Part shown: positions 1 to 6,036 of the stretch, in pieces
Layout: the number at the start of each line of letters is the position of its first letter
How positions within the stretch are numbered: the stretch's first letter is position 1
Assembly (NCBI GenBank): GCA_019347795.1
Contig: JAHWKS010000279.1
Location: forward strand, 1-7,051
DNA length: 7,051 bases
Source: Planctomycetota bacterium
GTDB taxonomy: Bacteria > Planctomycetota > Planctomycetia > Pirellulales > Pirellulaceae
Reading direction: 5' to 3'
The notes under the pieces: model-generated
What the model was told of the DNA's origin: nothing
The model's database searches: none
Seen by the model: the letters and a program-made list of their open reading frames with translations, nothing else
Program-made: the position numbers and the translations under genes

Positions 1-2
1 TC

Positions 3-74
3 CACGCCAGAGTCGTCCGCCCCGGGCGAATTCGCGCCGGCGGCGGCGTGAGCAAACTCATCCACGAGCGGTAA
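3..74 (+). CDS. Possible C-terminal tail of a gene truncated by the left edge
   Basis: This frame is open from the left edge and ends in TAA at 72-74. It would encode the last 23 residues of a protein, HARVVRPGRIRAGGGVSKLIHER. The stop lies two bases from the stop of the converging DUF167 gene, which is a normal tail-to-tail arrangement. The R-V-V-x-P-G-x-I-R-A-G stretch is faintly like the end of MOSC-type domains, but it is far too short to assign. Other frames here are also open over this short stretch, so coding is only a possibility. Confidence 0.25.
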   Translation, partial: HARVVRPGRIRAGGGVSKLIHER

Positions 75-76
75 GA

Positions 77-370
77 CTATCCAGCGGCCTCGATGCGCCG
101 GATCAGGTCTTCCTGGTTAATCGCGCGGATGAGGATTCGCTTCTCCGGCGACGTTTCGCCCGAGAGAAGCTCGATCTGAGATTTGCGGAGCCCGAGCGAC
201 CTGGCCAACAGGTCGAGGATCGCGCGGTTCGCTTTGCCGCGCTCGGGAGCTTGGGTGACGGCAATCTTCAGCGCGCCGTCGTGCACGCCCATGACGCCAT
301 TCTTGCGGGCGGCGGCTTTCGCCTTCACCGAGAGGATGACCCCCTCGGACGTGGTTTCGAGGTTGAGCAC
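77..370 (-). CDS. DUF167 (YggU-type) small protein
   Basis: This is a 97-residue protein of the DUF167/UPF0235 family, a small alpha/beta fold found across bacteria and eukaryotes with no settled biochemical role. Family features are visible: the basic strand VKAKAAARKN (about 15-24), the signature APERGKAN (41-48), a helix ILDLLARSLGL, and LLSGETSPEKRILI (68-81). The length matches the usual 90-110 residues. The start is uncertain. GTG at 368-370 gives the family-length protein beginning MLNLETTSEG. An in-frame GTG at 410-412 would overlap the TGA of the upstream gene and add 14 residues, but those would be encoded by the hairpin repeat at 386-429, so the inner start is preferred. Neither start has a convincing Shine-Dalgarno sequence. 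The gene follows the large exported protein on the same strand and may be read from the same transcript. Confidence 0.85.
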   Translation of the reverse strand: MLNLETTSEGVILSVKAKAAARKNGVMGVHDGALKIAVTQAPERGKANRAILDLLARSLGLRKSQIELLSGETSPEKRILIRAINQEDLIRRIEAAG

Positions 371-385
371 GATGAATGGCTGTTT

Positions 386-429
386 GGCTCGCTGGCGCGA
401 GCCGGTGGTCACTCGCGGAGCGAGTGACC
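386..429. repeat. Tandem pair of perfect hairpins (REP/BIME-like)
   Basis: There are two perfect inverted repeats separated by three bases. The first has arms GGCTCGC (386-392) and GCGAGCC (397-403) with a 4-base loop. The second has arms GGTCACTCGC (407-416) and GCGAGTGACC (420-429) with loop GGA. The second hairpin contains the stop codon (409-411) of the large exported protein and encodes its last residues, GHSLRE. Paired short hairpins at gene ends resemble REP/BIME elements. They differ in sequence from the hairpins flanking tnpA, so they form a second repeat family. They could also act as a transcript-stabilising or attenuating structure between the two genes; there is no T-tract typical of an intrinsic terminator. 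Confidence 0.75.
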
Positions 430-2619
430 TACATTGACGACGTAGCTTACGGCCGCGCGGCGGGGCATGGCGGTTGGCCTGCCGCCGTTGCCGAGGAGGT
501 CGATCTGGATGTTCTGCAGGCGGTCTTTCTTTTGATAACGGGTGACGATCACGTCGCTGAGGCGCACCCGCTGCGGCTGGTCGAATTCGATCTGCACCGA
601 GCCGTCGTAGCGGAAGGCGCGGATCGCCTCGACTTCGTCCGCCAGCGATATGCCCCCTGGCCGCCACGTTTCTCCGATGCGGAACTCGATTGCCGTGTCT
701 GTCCCTTTCCTTTGGCGGGCGTCGTTGAGGTAGATCGGCAGCGTCTCCCACAGTTCGGTCACCTCGTCGGCGCCTTGCGAGAGGAGTTCACTCTCGATGC
801 GCAACCCGTCGTCCTCGAGCGTGAAGCGGCGGCGATAGTAGACGTGGCCCGCATCCAACGCGCCGGCCTCTGCGATGGTGCGGTCGGTTCCCAGCGATCC
901 GAGCACGTGGATGTGCGGAGGCTCGGCGCCGGTTTCGTAACGGACCCACGGCTCGCGCTGCCGGGCGGAGGAGAACGCGACGCCGCCGGCCGTGCGGCCC
1001 CAAAGGTGATGCGTCGGCCAGCCGTCGACTTTGTCCCAGGTGACGTAGTTCCACTTGTCGGGCAGCCGCCCGAGCACCACCACGCCGGTGGGCCTGGTCC
1101 AGAACGCCGCCAGCGATCCGCCGGCCAAGGCCCCGCTGCCGCCGACCTCGTAACCGCGTCCCATGTGCGGGACCGCCTCGACCTGAAATCCCCAGTCGCC
1201 GCGCTTCACGGCCCAGAACTCCTTGTCGAAGTTAATGCTGAAGTCGCCGCCCCGCTCAAACGGCGGCAGGAGCATGTCGCTTTGCTCCTCCGCCAACTTC
1301 TGGAAGCGGGCATACGAGCCGCGGAGGTAGTGGTCCCAGGTGTAGGGCAGGTCGGCGGGCCAGTGGCCTTCTTGCCAGATCGGCGGCTGCTCGGCGCTCC
1401 ACTTTTCCGGCCGGCTGGGACGGCGGCGAAGCCGCTGGATCCCCGCACGGATGTCCGACAGCATCGCCTCGCGGCTCGCCAGTCCCCAGGCGTGTCCATC
1501 ATAGGCGCCGGGATGCACCCGCAGCCGATAGAGTCCTTCCTCGGTCAACATCGCCTCGGCGAAGGGACGCCACGGCCGGTCGCGTTGATCGTGCGGATAC
1601 GGATCGTTCGTGCGTTTGGCCCAACTCGACGGGCCTTCGTATGACCCATCCGGCTCGGGAAAGGTGTTGTACGCCTTGAAGCGGACCATCCGCTCGACGA
1701 CCTCCGGCAGAAAGGCGTCCCAGTCGGCGTCGCCGTGCGTGATCATCGCCGCCTCGGCCAGGTGATAGAGCGAGATGCCGTTGTAGCTCGTCTCCGGCCC
1801 ATCCGCCTCGCCGATATAGCCGGCGGGATGGAACGTGCCGCGGCGTCCGTCGGACGTGGCCGGGGTGCGTTCGGGATCGCCGAAGAGAATCCGCCGCGCC
1901 TCGCGGACCAGGCGACGGTGCATCGCCTCGTCCTCGAACACCAGGTCCAACTCCGCCAGCTTGACGATCTCCCGCATATCCATGTTCGTGTTCTCATCCC
2001 GCGGCGCCAGACGCTCCATCTTCTCGAGGTAATGAAGCATCCCCGCGCGATAGGCCTGTTCGGCGGCGGTCGGCAGCAGGTGCGCGGCGTGGTGGAGCGT
2101 GTACGCCCATTGCCCGAGATTGGCGGCCATGAAGTCCGGCTTGAGGTTCCGCGGGTCGGCCTGCTGGGCGCTCTCCAGCATGGTCATATCGACGGCGGCC
2201 ATCACCAGCGCCCGCCGCAGCGCCCGCTGCGACGCGGCGTAGGGATTGCCGGGAAAGTCGAACTGCGCCCACCACGCGGGCGAGCCCGGCTCGGGAAAGA
2301 TGCGGATCGCGTCGTCGCCTTGGATCCGCGCGAGCGTGAAATACTCCGGCGCCGCCTGCAGGGCCGCGATCGGCGGCTCGCGGCCCAGGTGGCCGAGCAC
2401 AATCCAATCGCGATAGACCCGCTCGTCGTCCTGCTCCTCGTACGCTTCGGGATACGTGAATGTGTGATCGTCGATGGCGAAGTCGGCGGTCTTGAGCGTC
2501 GCCAGATGACCGCGCAGGGCGATCTGCCAGTCGTGATCCTGCGGCAACTCCGCGGCGAAGGCGACGCTTGGAATCTTGAGTATCGCGAGGACTGCGAAGA
2601 TCAGACGCGGATGAGACAT
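409..2619 (-). CDS. Large exported protein, lyase-like two-domain architecture, function unknown
   Basis: This is a 736-residue protein with a clear Sec signal peptide: MSHPR, then a hydrophobic core (about 6-22), then an AFA/A cleavage site after residue 22. Residues about 30-450 look helix-rich, with many Trp, Tyr and His residues, for example ANLGQWAYTLHHAAHLLP (166-183), GEADGPETSYNGISLYHLAEAA (270-291, containing Asn280 and Tyr285) and SYEGPSSWAKRTNDPYPHDQRDRPW (326-350). Residues about 460-720 look like beta strands (DFSINFDKEFWAVKRGDWGFQVEAVPHMGRGYE). A helical barrel followed by a beta-sandwich is the plan of heparinase II/III, alginate and chondroitin-type polysaccharide lyases, so a role in degrading acidic polysaccharides outside the cytoplasm is plausible. 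I do not recognise a diagnostic catalytic motif, so this is inference. ATG at 2619 was chosen because it is followed by the signal peptide and preceded by GGAG seven bases upstream. The longer open frame to 2793 only reads through repeats. The C-terminal GHSLRE is encoded by the hairpin repeat. Confidence 0.85.
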   Translation of the reverse strand: MSHPRLIFAVLAILKIPSVAFAAELPQDHDWQIALRGHLATLKTADFAIDDHTFTYPEAYEEQDDERVYRDWIVLGHLGREPPIAALQAAPEYFTLARIQGDDAIRIFPEPGSPAWWAQFDFPGNPYAASQRALRRALVMAAVDMTMLESAQQADPRNLKPDFMAANLGQWAYTLHHAAHLLPTAAEQAYRAGMLHYLEKMERLAPRDENTNMDMREIVKLAELDLVFEDEAMHRRLVREARRILFGDPERTPATSDGRRGTFHPAGYIGEADGPETSYNGISLYHLAEAAMITHGDADWDAFLPEVVERMVRFKAYNTFPEPDGSYEGPSSWAKRTNDPYPHDQRDRPWRPFAEAMLTEEGLYRLRVHPGAYDGHAWGLASREAMLSDIRAGIQRLRRRPSRPEKWSAEQPPIWQEGHWPADLPYTWDHYLRGSYARFQKLAEEQSDMLLPPFERGGDFSINFDKEFWAVKRGDWGFQVEAVPHMGRGYEVGGSGALAGGSLAAFWTRPTGVVVLGRLPDKWNYVTWDKVDGWPTHHLWGRTAGGVAFSSARQREPWVRYETGAEPPHIHVLGSLGTDRTIAEAGALDAGHVYYRRRFTLEDDGLRIESELLSQGADEVTELWETLPIYLNDARQRKGTDTAIEFRIGETWRPGGISLADEVEAIRAFRYDGSVQIEFDQPQRVRLSDVIVTRYQKKDRLQNIQIDLLGNGGRPTAMPRRAAVSYVVNVGHSLRE

Positions 2620-2711
2620 GAGACCGCTCCGCCTGGAGAATGCTGCACGCCGCCCCGGAGGGGCGCTCCGATCATAGCCCACCGATTCATCGGTGGGAAT
2701 GAGATCGCCAG
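2612..2711 (-). repeat. Direct repeat copy 1: tnpA-like leader in front of the exported-protein gene
   Basis: This stretch matches 3361-3463, the leader of tnpA, in the same orientation. On the + strand both copies contain TGAGACATGAGAC, then a CGCCCC/GGGGCG hairpin, then GATCATAGCCCACCGATT and its hairpin partner TCGGTGGG, and end at TCGCCAG. On the minus strand the shared part includes the Shine-Dalgarno (GGAG, 2627-2630), a 7-base spacer, the ATG (2617-2619) and the first eight coding bases ATGTCTCA. The exported-protein gene therefore begins with an element-like leader and start codon. The match includes a few small gaps. Confidence 0.8.
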
Positions 2712-2876
2712 TCACGCGCCGGAGTCCCGCAGGGACGACTGAAACGCCGGCGCCACGCCAAACCCTTGCGCGCGTGGCGGGCTGACCTTTCATTCGTCCC
2801 TACGGGACTACCGGCGCGGTGTGGGAGCATTCCCACCGATAAATCGGTGGGCTATGGTCAGACGTCCCTGCGGGAC
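2651..2876. repeat. 226-bp imperfect palindrome of nested hairpins
   Basis: In + strand order there are seven inverted repeats. Hairpin a (2651-2665) has arms CGCCCC/GGGGCG. Hairpin b (2678-2697) has arms CCCACCGAT/ATCGGTGGG. Hairpin c (2724-2736) has arms GTCCC/GGGAC. A central pair has arms CGCCACGC (2751-2758) and GCGTGGCG (2772-2779). Then come c' (2796-2808, GTCCC/GGGAC), b' (2832-2851, CCCACCGAT/ATCGGTGGG) and a' (2864-2876, GTCCC/GGGAC). The left half is an imperfect inverse copy of the right half, and the midpoints of all paired hairpins fall near 2765. This is two copies of one three-hairpin unit head to head. It fills nearly the whole 296-bp gap between the exported-protein start and the tnpA stop. 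No gene is seen inside; open frames through it are read-through of repeats. Confidence 0.85.
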
Positions 2877-3449
2877 GGGAAGCGACGGTTCTCGTCATCC
2901 GGGCGCATGCCTACGCTAATCCCAGAGGTGTTTTGGATCGTACTCGATCCCATGACGCTCGAGGAATTCAATAAACTCCTCTTGGAACGTTTTCCTACGA
3001 TGCTTCGCCTTCTGAGAACGGATGTAGTCGGTCGTGCGTTCTACCTGCGAAACTCCGATGCTGAACGCGCCATAGCCTTCCTGCCACGCGAAGTCACGTC
3101 GGTCCGAAAACGTTTCGTGCACCCACTTGGACGAGCCGCCTTTGATTAACTGCATCGCCTTGGCCACGTCGAGCGTCTTCGGCAGCGAGAGCAGCATGTG
3201 CACGTGATCCTCCACGCCGCCGATCGCCAAGGCGGTCATCTTGTTCTGCTTGGCGATTCCGCCCATATACGGCCAGAGACGCTCCTCCAACTCGGGTGTA
3301 ATAACCGGACGGCGATGTTTGGTGCTAAAGACACAGTGATAGAGCGAACTGACAAACGAGTGAGACATGAGACGGCTCCTGGTGAATAGAGATGCTGAAG
3401 CCCGCCCCGGAGGGGCGTTTTGATCATAGCCCACCGATTTCTCGGTGGG
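2832..3449 (-). mobile_element. IS200-type insertion sequence with hairpin ends (tentative limits)
   Basis: The tnpA gene is bracketed by the same two hairpins in opposite orientation: b' and a' on its 3' side (2832-2851, 2864-2876), and a and b on its 5' side (3403-3417, 3430-3449). IS200/IS605 elements carry subterminal hairpins recognised as single-stranded DNA by TnpA, lack classical terminal inverted repeats and make no target duplication. A single-gene element of about 0.6-0.7 kb fits that group. The exact ends cannot be fixed from one copy, because further copies of the same hairpins lie immediately outside on both sides. An alternative is a domesticated transposase serving a dispersed REP-like repeat family. 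Confidence 0.5.
2916..3368 (-). CDS. tnpA: IS200/IS605-family HUH (Y1) transposase
   Basis: This 150-residue protein belongs to the Y1 transposase family (IS200 TnpA), which cuts and rejoins single-stranded DNA through a covalent 5'-phosphotyrosine. The metal-binding HUH motif is H55-V-H57 within GGVEDHVHMLLSLP. The probable catalytic tyrosine is Y115 in TTDYIRSQKAKHRRKTFQEEF, with the downstream Gln (Q119) typical of IS200 rather than the YIHxNPVRAG form of classical REP-associated transposases. The N-terminus MSHSFVSSLYHCVFSTKHRRP and the C-terminus EYDPKHLWD are characteristic and complete. ATG at 3368 is preceded by AGGAG at 3376-3380 with a 7-base spacer; the open frame further upstream is read-through of the repeat. 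Length and motifs indicate an intact, probably active protein. No tnpB partner is present. Confidence 0.93.
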   Translation of the reverse strand: MSHSFVSSLYHCVFSTKHRRPVITPELEERLWPYMGGIAKQNKMTALAIGGVEDHVHMLLSLPKTLDVAKAMQLIKGGSSKWVHETFSDRRDFAWQEGYGAFSIGVSQVERTTDYIRSQKAKHRRKTFQEEFIEFLERHGIEYDPKHLWD

Positions 3450-3463
3450 AACGAGGTCGCCAG
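3361..3463 (-). repeat. Direct repeat copy 2: leader and start of tnpA
   Basis: This is the counterpart of 2612-2711. It contains the tnpA Shine-Dalgarno, the start codon with ATGTCTCA, the CGCCCC/GGGGCG hairpin (3403-3417) and the CCCACCGA/TCGGTGGG hairpin (3430-3449). In minus-strand order the two hairpins lie in the 5' leader of any tnpA transcript starting upstream of them. There they could limit transposase expression, as leader structures do in other IS200-family elements (inference). Confidence 0.8.
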
Positions 3464-3512
3464 CATTCCCACCGATGAATCGGTGGGCTACTTTCATGCG
3501 TCTCTGCGGGAC
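3403..3512. repeat. 110-bp imperfect palindrome, shorter relative of 2651-2876
   Basis: Hairpin a (3403-3417) and hairpin b (3430-3449, arms CCCACCGA/TCGGTGGG) are followed by inverse copies. These are b' (3468-3487, arms CCCACCGAT/ATCGGTGGG) and a degraded a' (3500-3512, arms GTCTC/GGGAC with one G-T pair). The pair midpoints fall near 3458. The c hairpins and the central stem of the longer palindrome are absent. The element lies in the 196-bp gap between the tnpA start and the DUF1501 stop. It may also end or stabilise transcripts coming from DUF1501, though no T-tract is seen. Confidence 0.8.
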
Positions 3513-3564
3513 GAGAGGTCCGTGCTTTCGTTGGGCGTTACCGCGGTCTCCGAGCCTGCCCCGA

Positions 3565-4977
3565 TCAAGCGATCAACTCACCAATCGCCTTGCCGCCGAA
3601 TTGCGAAAGCTGCTTGAAGCGGCCGGCGTGGAAATACGTGAGGCGGTTGTCGTCCAGGCCCAGCAGCTTCAACAGCGTGACGTGCAAGTCGCGGATGGGA
3701 TGGACGGCTTCCACCGCCTCGGCGCCCAGCTCATCGGTGGCGCCGATCGTGTGGCCGGCGTTCGATCCGCCACCCGCCAGCCAGACCGTCATCGCCTTGG
3801 CGTTGTGGTCCCGGCCATAGGCCACTCCGCCGCGAACGCCGTTGTCGGGGCTGCGGCCGAACTCGCCGCACCAGACCACCAGCGTCTCATCCAACAGGCC
3901 CCGCTGCCGCAGATCCTGGATGAGAGCGGCGATGGGACGGTCCACCGACTCGATCAGTGACGTATGGGCCCGATGGATGTAATCGTGCGAGTCCCACGTG
4001 CCGGCGTAAAGCTGCACAAATCGCACTCCGCGCTCCACCAGCCGGCGGGCCAGCAGACATCGCCGAGCGAAGGCGTCGGTTGACTCATCCCCTACGCCGT
4101 ACATTGCCAGCGTCCGCGCGTCTTCCGACTTAAGATCGAAAATCTCCGGCGCCTGCATCTGCATGCGGAAGGCGCGTTCGTAGCTGTCCACGCGGGCCGC
4201 CAGCTCGTCGTTCCCCGGATTCTCTTCCATGTGGCGGCGGTTGAGCTTCGCCAGCAGGTCGAGGTTCGCCCGCTGATGTTCGGGCGTGATCCCCGCGGGC
4301 GGCTGCAAGTTGAGGATCGGGCTCCCCTGCGGCCGCAGCGGCGTCCCCTGATAATGGGCGGGAAGAAAACCATTGCTCCAGTTGGCCGCGCCTCCCTGCG
4401 GGTAAGCCAGCTCCGGCAGCACAATGAAGCCGGGCAGGTCCTGATTCTCCGAACCCAGGCCGTAGGTGACCCACGAGCCGATCGCCGGATCGCCGCCGAA
4501 GCGGTTCCCCGTGTTCATGTGGTACAGCGCGGTGGGATGATTGACCGACTCCGCCTGGCAGCCGCGATAGAAGCACAGCTCATCGGCCACGCCGGCCAGA
4601 TGCTCCCAGTTCTGCGCCATGTCGGCGCCCGACCGTCCGGCTTTGCGGAACTCGAAGGGGCTTTCGACGAAGTACCGCTTGCCGCTCTCCATCGCCGACT
4701 TGTCTTCCCCGTCGCGATGGAACTCCTGGAGGTGCATCTCGCGAAGCTTCGGCTTGGGATCGAAAGTGTCGATGTGGCTCGGCCCCCCCTCCATAAAGAG
4801 GAAAATGCACGACTTCGCCTTCGCCGGGAGGTGGCCGGACTTGGGGGCGAGAGGATTGGCGCCGCGATACGTCGGCTCCTCGGCCGATAGGAGTGACGAG
4901 AGCGCGACGGAGCCGAGGGAGGCGCCGAGGCTGTAGAGAAATTCGCGGCGAGGAACGAATTGTCGTGCTTGTTTCAT
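3565..4977 (-). CDS. DUF1501 family exported protein (sulfatase-like fold)
   Basis: This 470-residue protein belongs to DUF1501, a family expanded in planctomycetes and placed in the alkaline phosphatase/sulfatase superfamily; its substrate is not established. The leader contains a twin-arginine motif and a short hydrophobic stretch (PRREFLYSLGASLGSVALSSLL, 9-30), suggesting Tat export. Family motifs include GGPSHIDTFDPKP (64-76), NHPTALYHMNTG (146-157), AGTWDSH (325-331), WCGEFGRSP (369-377) and GRDHN (388-392). Asp, His and Asn residues in these blocks are candidate metal or phosphoryl ligands. The start is ATG 4975-4977, with AAGGTGG six bases upstream; a GTG three codons earlier overlaps that ribosome binding site and is less likely. 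The gene begins 13 bp after dapA on the same strand, so it is probably co-transcribed with it. DUF1501 genes in planctomycetes usually sit beside a DUF1549/DUF1553 cytochrome-like gene; none is here. Confidence 0.93.
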   Translation of the reverse strand: MKQARQFVPRREFLYSLGASLGSVALSSLLSAEEPTYRGANPLAPKSGHLPAKAKSCIFLFMEGGPSHIDTFDPKPKLREMHLQEFHRDGEDKSAMESGKRYFVESPFEFRKAGRSGADMAQNWEHLAGVADELCFYRGCQAESVNHPTALYHMNTGNRFGGDPAIGSWVTYGLGSENQDLPGFIVLPELAYPQGGAANWSNGFLPAHYQGTPLRPQGSPILNLQPPAGITPEHQRANLDLLAKLNRRHMEENPGNDELAARVDSYERAFRMQMQAPEIFDLKSEDARTLAMYGVGDESTDAFARRCLLARRLVERGVRFVQLYAGTWDSHDYIHRAHTSLIESVDRPIAALIQDLRQRGLLDETLVVWCGEFGRSPDNGVRGGVAYGRDHNAKAMTVWLAGGGSNAGHTIGATDELGAEAVEAVHPIRDLHVTLLKLLGLDDNRLTYFHAGRFKQLSQFGGKAIGELIA

Positions 4978-4990
4978 GGCGACCACCTTG

Positions 4991-5878
4991 TTACGAAAGT
5001 CCGTACTGCGTTAATGTCCGGCGGAGCTTCGCCATTTCCATCTCCTCCAGCGGCGTCATCGGCAGGCGCAGCTCGCCGGTGTCGCGGCCGAGCAATTGCA
5101 TCGCGGCCTTGATGGGAATCGGGTTGGTGGCCAGCCCCAGCATGTCGCGGCAAAGCGGGAACAGCTTGTGGTGCAGCGACTGGCTCTGGCGGATGTCCCC
5201 TTTGCGGAAGGCCTCGACGAGGGTGATCATGTCCTGCGGGACGATGTTGCCTACCACGGAGATGACCCCTTCGGCGCCGACGGACATCAACGGCAGCGTC
5301 AGGCTGTCGTCGCCGCTGAGCACCGTCAGATCGGTCGTCGCGAGGATCTGCGAGGACTGGTCCAGCGAGCCAGTCGCCTCTTTGACCAGTGCGATGTTCT
5401 CCACCTCCGCCAGCCGGGCGATCGTCTCCGGCTCGATATTCTTGCCGGTTCGCCCCGGGATATTATAGACGCACAGCGGGATGCCTACCGCCTCGGCCAC
5501 CGCCTTGTAGTGCTCATAAAAGCCGCGCTGCGTCGGTTTATTGTAATACGGGGCGACCATAAGCGCCGCGTCGGCCCCTTCTTTTGCCGCCCAACGAGTC
5601 AGCCGCAGCGCCTCCGCCGTGCTGTTGGAGCCGGTTCCGGGCATCACTTTGACTCGCCCCCCGGCCGCCTCGACCACGGCGGAGATCACCCGCTCGTGCT
5701 CCTCATGCGTCAGCGTGGGGGATTCGCCCGTCGTGCCGACCGGGCAGAGGCACTTCGTGCCGGCCTCGATCTGGAACTCCACCTGGGAGCGGAGCAGGTC
5801 GTAATCGACCGCTCCATCTTTGAAGGGGGTCACAAGGGCGACCGACAAGCCGGCGAACGCGGCGCCTTTTCTGGCCAT
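4991..5878 (-). CDS. dapA: 4-hydroxy-tetrahydrodipicolinate synthase
   Basis: This 295-residue (beta/alpha)8 aldolase condenses pyruvate with aspartate semialdehyde. It is the first committed step towards lysine and meso-diaminopimelate and acts in the cytoplasm. All active-site residues align with E. coli DapA at a constant offset of five: T49 and T50 in GTTGES, Y112 in YYNKP, Y138 and R143 in YNIPGRT, and the Schiff-base lysine K166 in [30 protein letters not shown] (189-211) is also characteristic. The length is typical and the start ATG at 5876-5878 gives the usual N-terminus; the Shine-Dalgarno (GCGGA) is weak. The gene leads a probable two-gene transcript with DUF1501 and is divergent from rex. 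The family also includes N-acetylneuraminate lyase and related aldolases, but the intact Tyr/Arg set favours DapA. Confidence 0.95.
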   Translation of the reverse strand: MARKGAAFAGLSVALVTPFKDGAVDYDLLRSQVEFQIEAGTKCLCPVGTTGESPTLTHEEHERVISAVVEAAGGRVKVMPGTGSNSTAEALRLTRWAAKEGADAALMVAPYYNKPTQRGFYEHYKAVAEAVGIPLCVYNIPGRTGKNIEPETIARLAEVENIALVKEATGSLDQSSQILATTDLTVLSGDDSLTLPLMSVGAEGVISVVGNIVPQDMITLVEAFRKGDIRQSQSLHHKLFPLCRDMLGLATNPIPIKAAMQLLGRDTGELRLPMTPLEEMEMAKLRRTLTQYGLS

Positions 5879-5925
5879 GGTTTTCCGCAGGATGGGGAGG
5901 GAAGGGGGCCGAACGCATTACGCTT

Positions 5926-5953
5926 ATCATAAAGAACTTACGTCGATTGACAA
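5926..5953 (-). promoter_or_regulatory. Probable sigma-70-type promoter of dapA
   Basis: On the minus strand, TTGTCA (5948-5953) and TATGAT (5926-5931) are separated by 16 bases. They lie 48 bases or more upstream of the dapA start. Each box differs from consensus at one position. The local sequence is AT-rich against a GC-rich background. The -35 box overlaps a + strand TTGACA (5947-5952), but no good -10 follows that one at the right distance. A weaker candidate for rex is TTGCTG (5971-5976) and TACAGT (5994-5999) with a 17-base spacer. Confidence 0.45.
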
Positions 5954-6036
5954 CGCGCCCCACGCTGACCTTGCTGCCGCGCACCGCTCCGTTTACAGTA
6001 ACCTCAGCGGCGCCGCCCGCGAGTCTCGAGGCAGTC

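Noticed and set aside
376..1644. A 422-codon + strand open frame opposite the exported-protein gene
   Set aside because: It is antisense to a gene with a clear signal peptide and structured sequence. Its own translation is low-complexity and Arg/Val/Ala-rich, as expected from a GC-rich complementary strand.
1735..2742. A 335-codon + strand open frame
   Set aside because: It is also antisense to the exported-protein gene, Arg/Leu-rich, and runs into the hairpin repeats. There is no recognisable domain and no good ribosome binding site.
2620..2793. N-terminal extension of the exported protein up to 2793
   Set aside because: The extra residues are a translation of the hairpin repeats (PTDESVGY-type peptide). 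The internal ATG at 2619 has a Shine-Dalgarno and is followed at once by a signal peptide.
3369..3497. N-terminal extension of tnpA up to 3497
   Set aside because: This is again repeat read-through, with the same GDLxPTxxSVGYD peptide as the other copy. Family alignment starts at MSHSF.
2651..3512. CRISPR-like array suggested by repeated CCCACCGAT hairpins
   Set aside because: The copies are few, irregularly spaced and in alternating orientation, with no uniform spacers and no cas genes. REP/IS-end hairpins explain them.
3403..3512. Intrinsic terminator for DUF1501
   Set aside because: The stems are strong, but no T-rich run follows them on the minus strand, and the same structures occur at other sites as repeats.
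5947..6036. TTG-started, 30-residue longer form of Rex
   Set aside because: The additional residues do not resemble Rex. The TTG is part of a -35-like box, and ATG at 6037 has a proper GAGG ribosome binding site.
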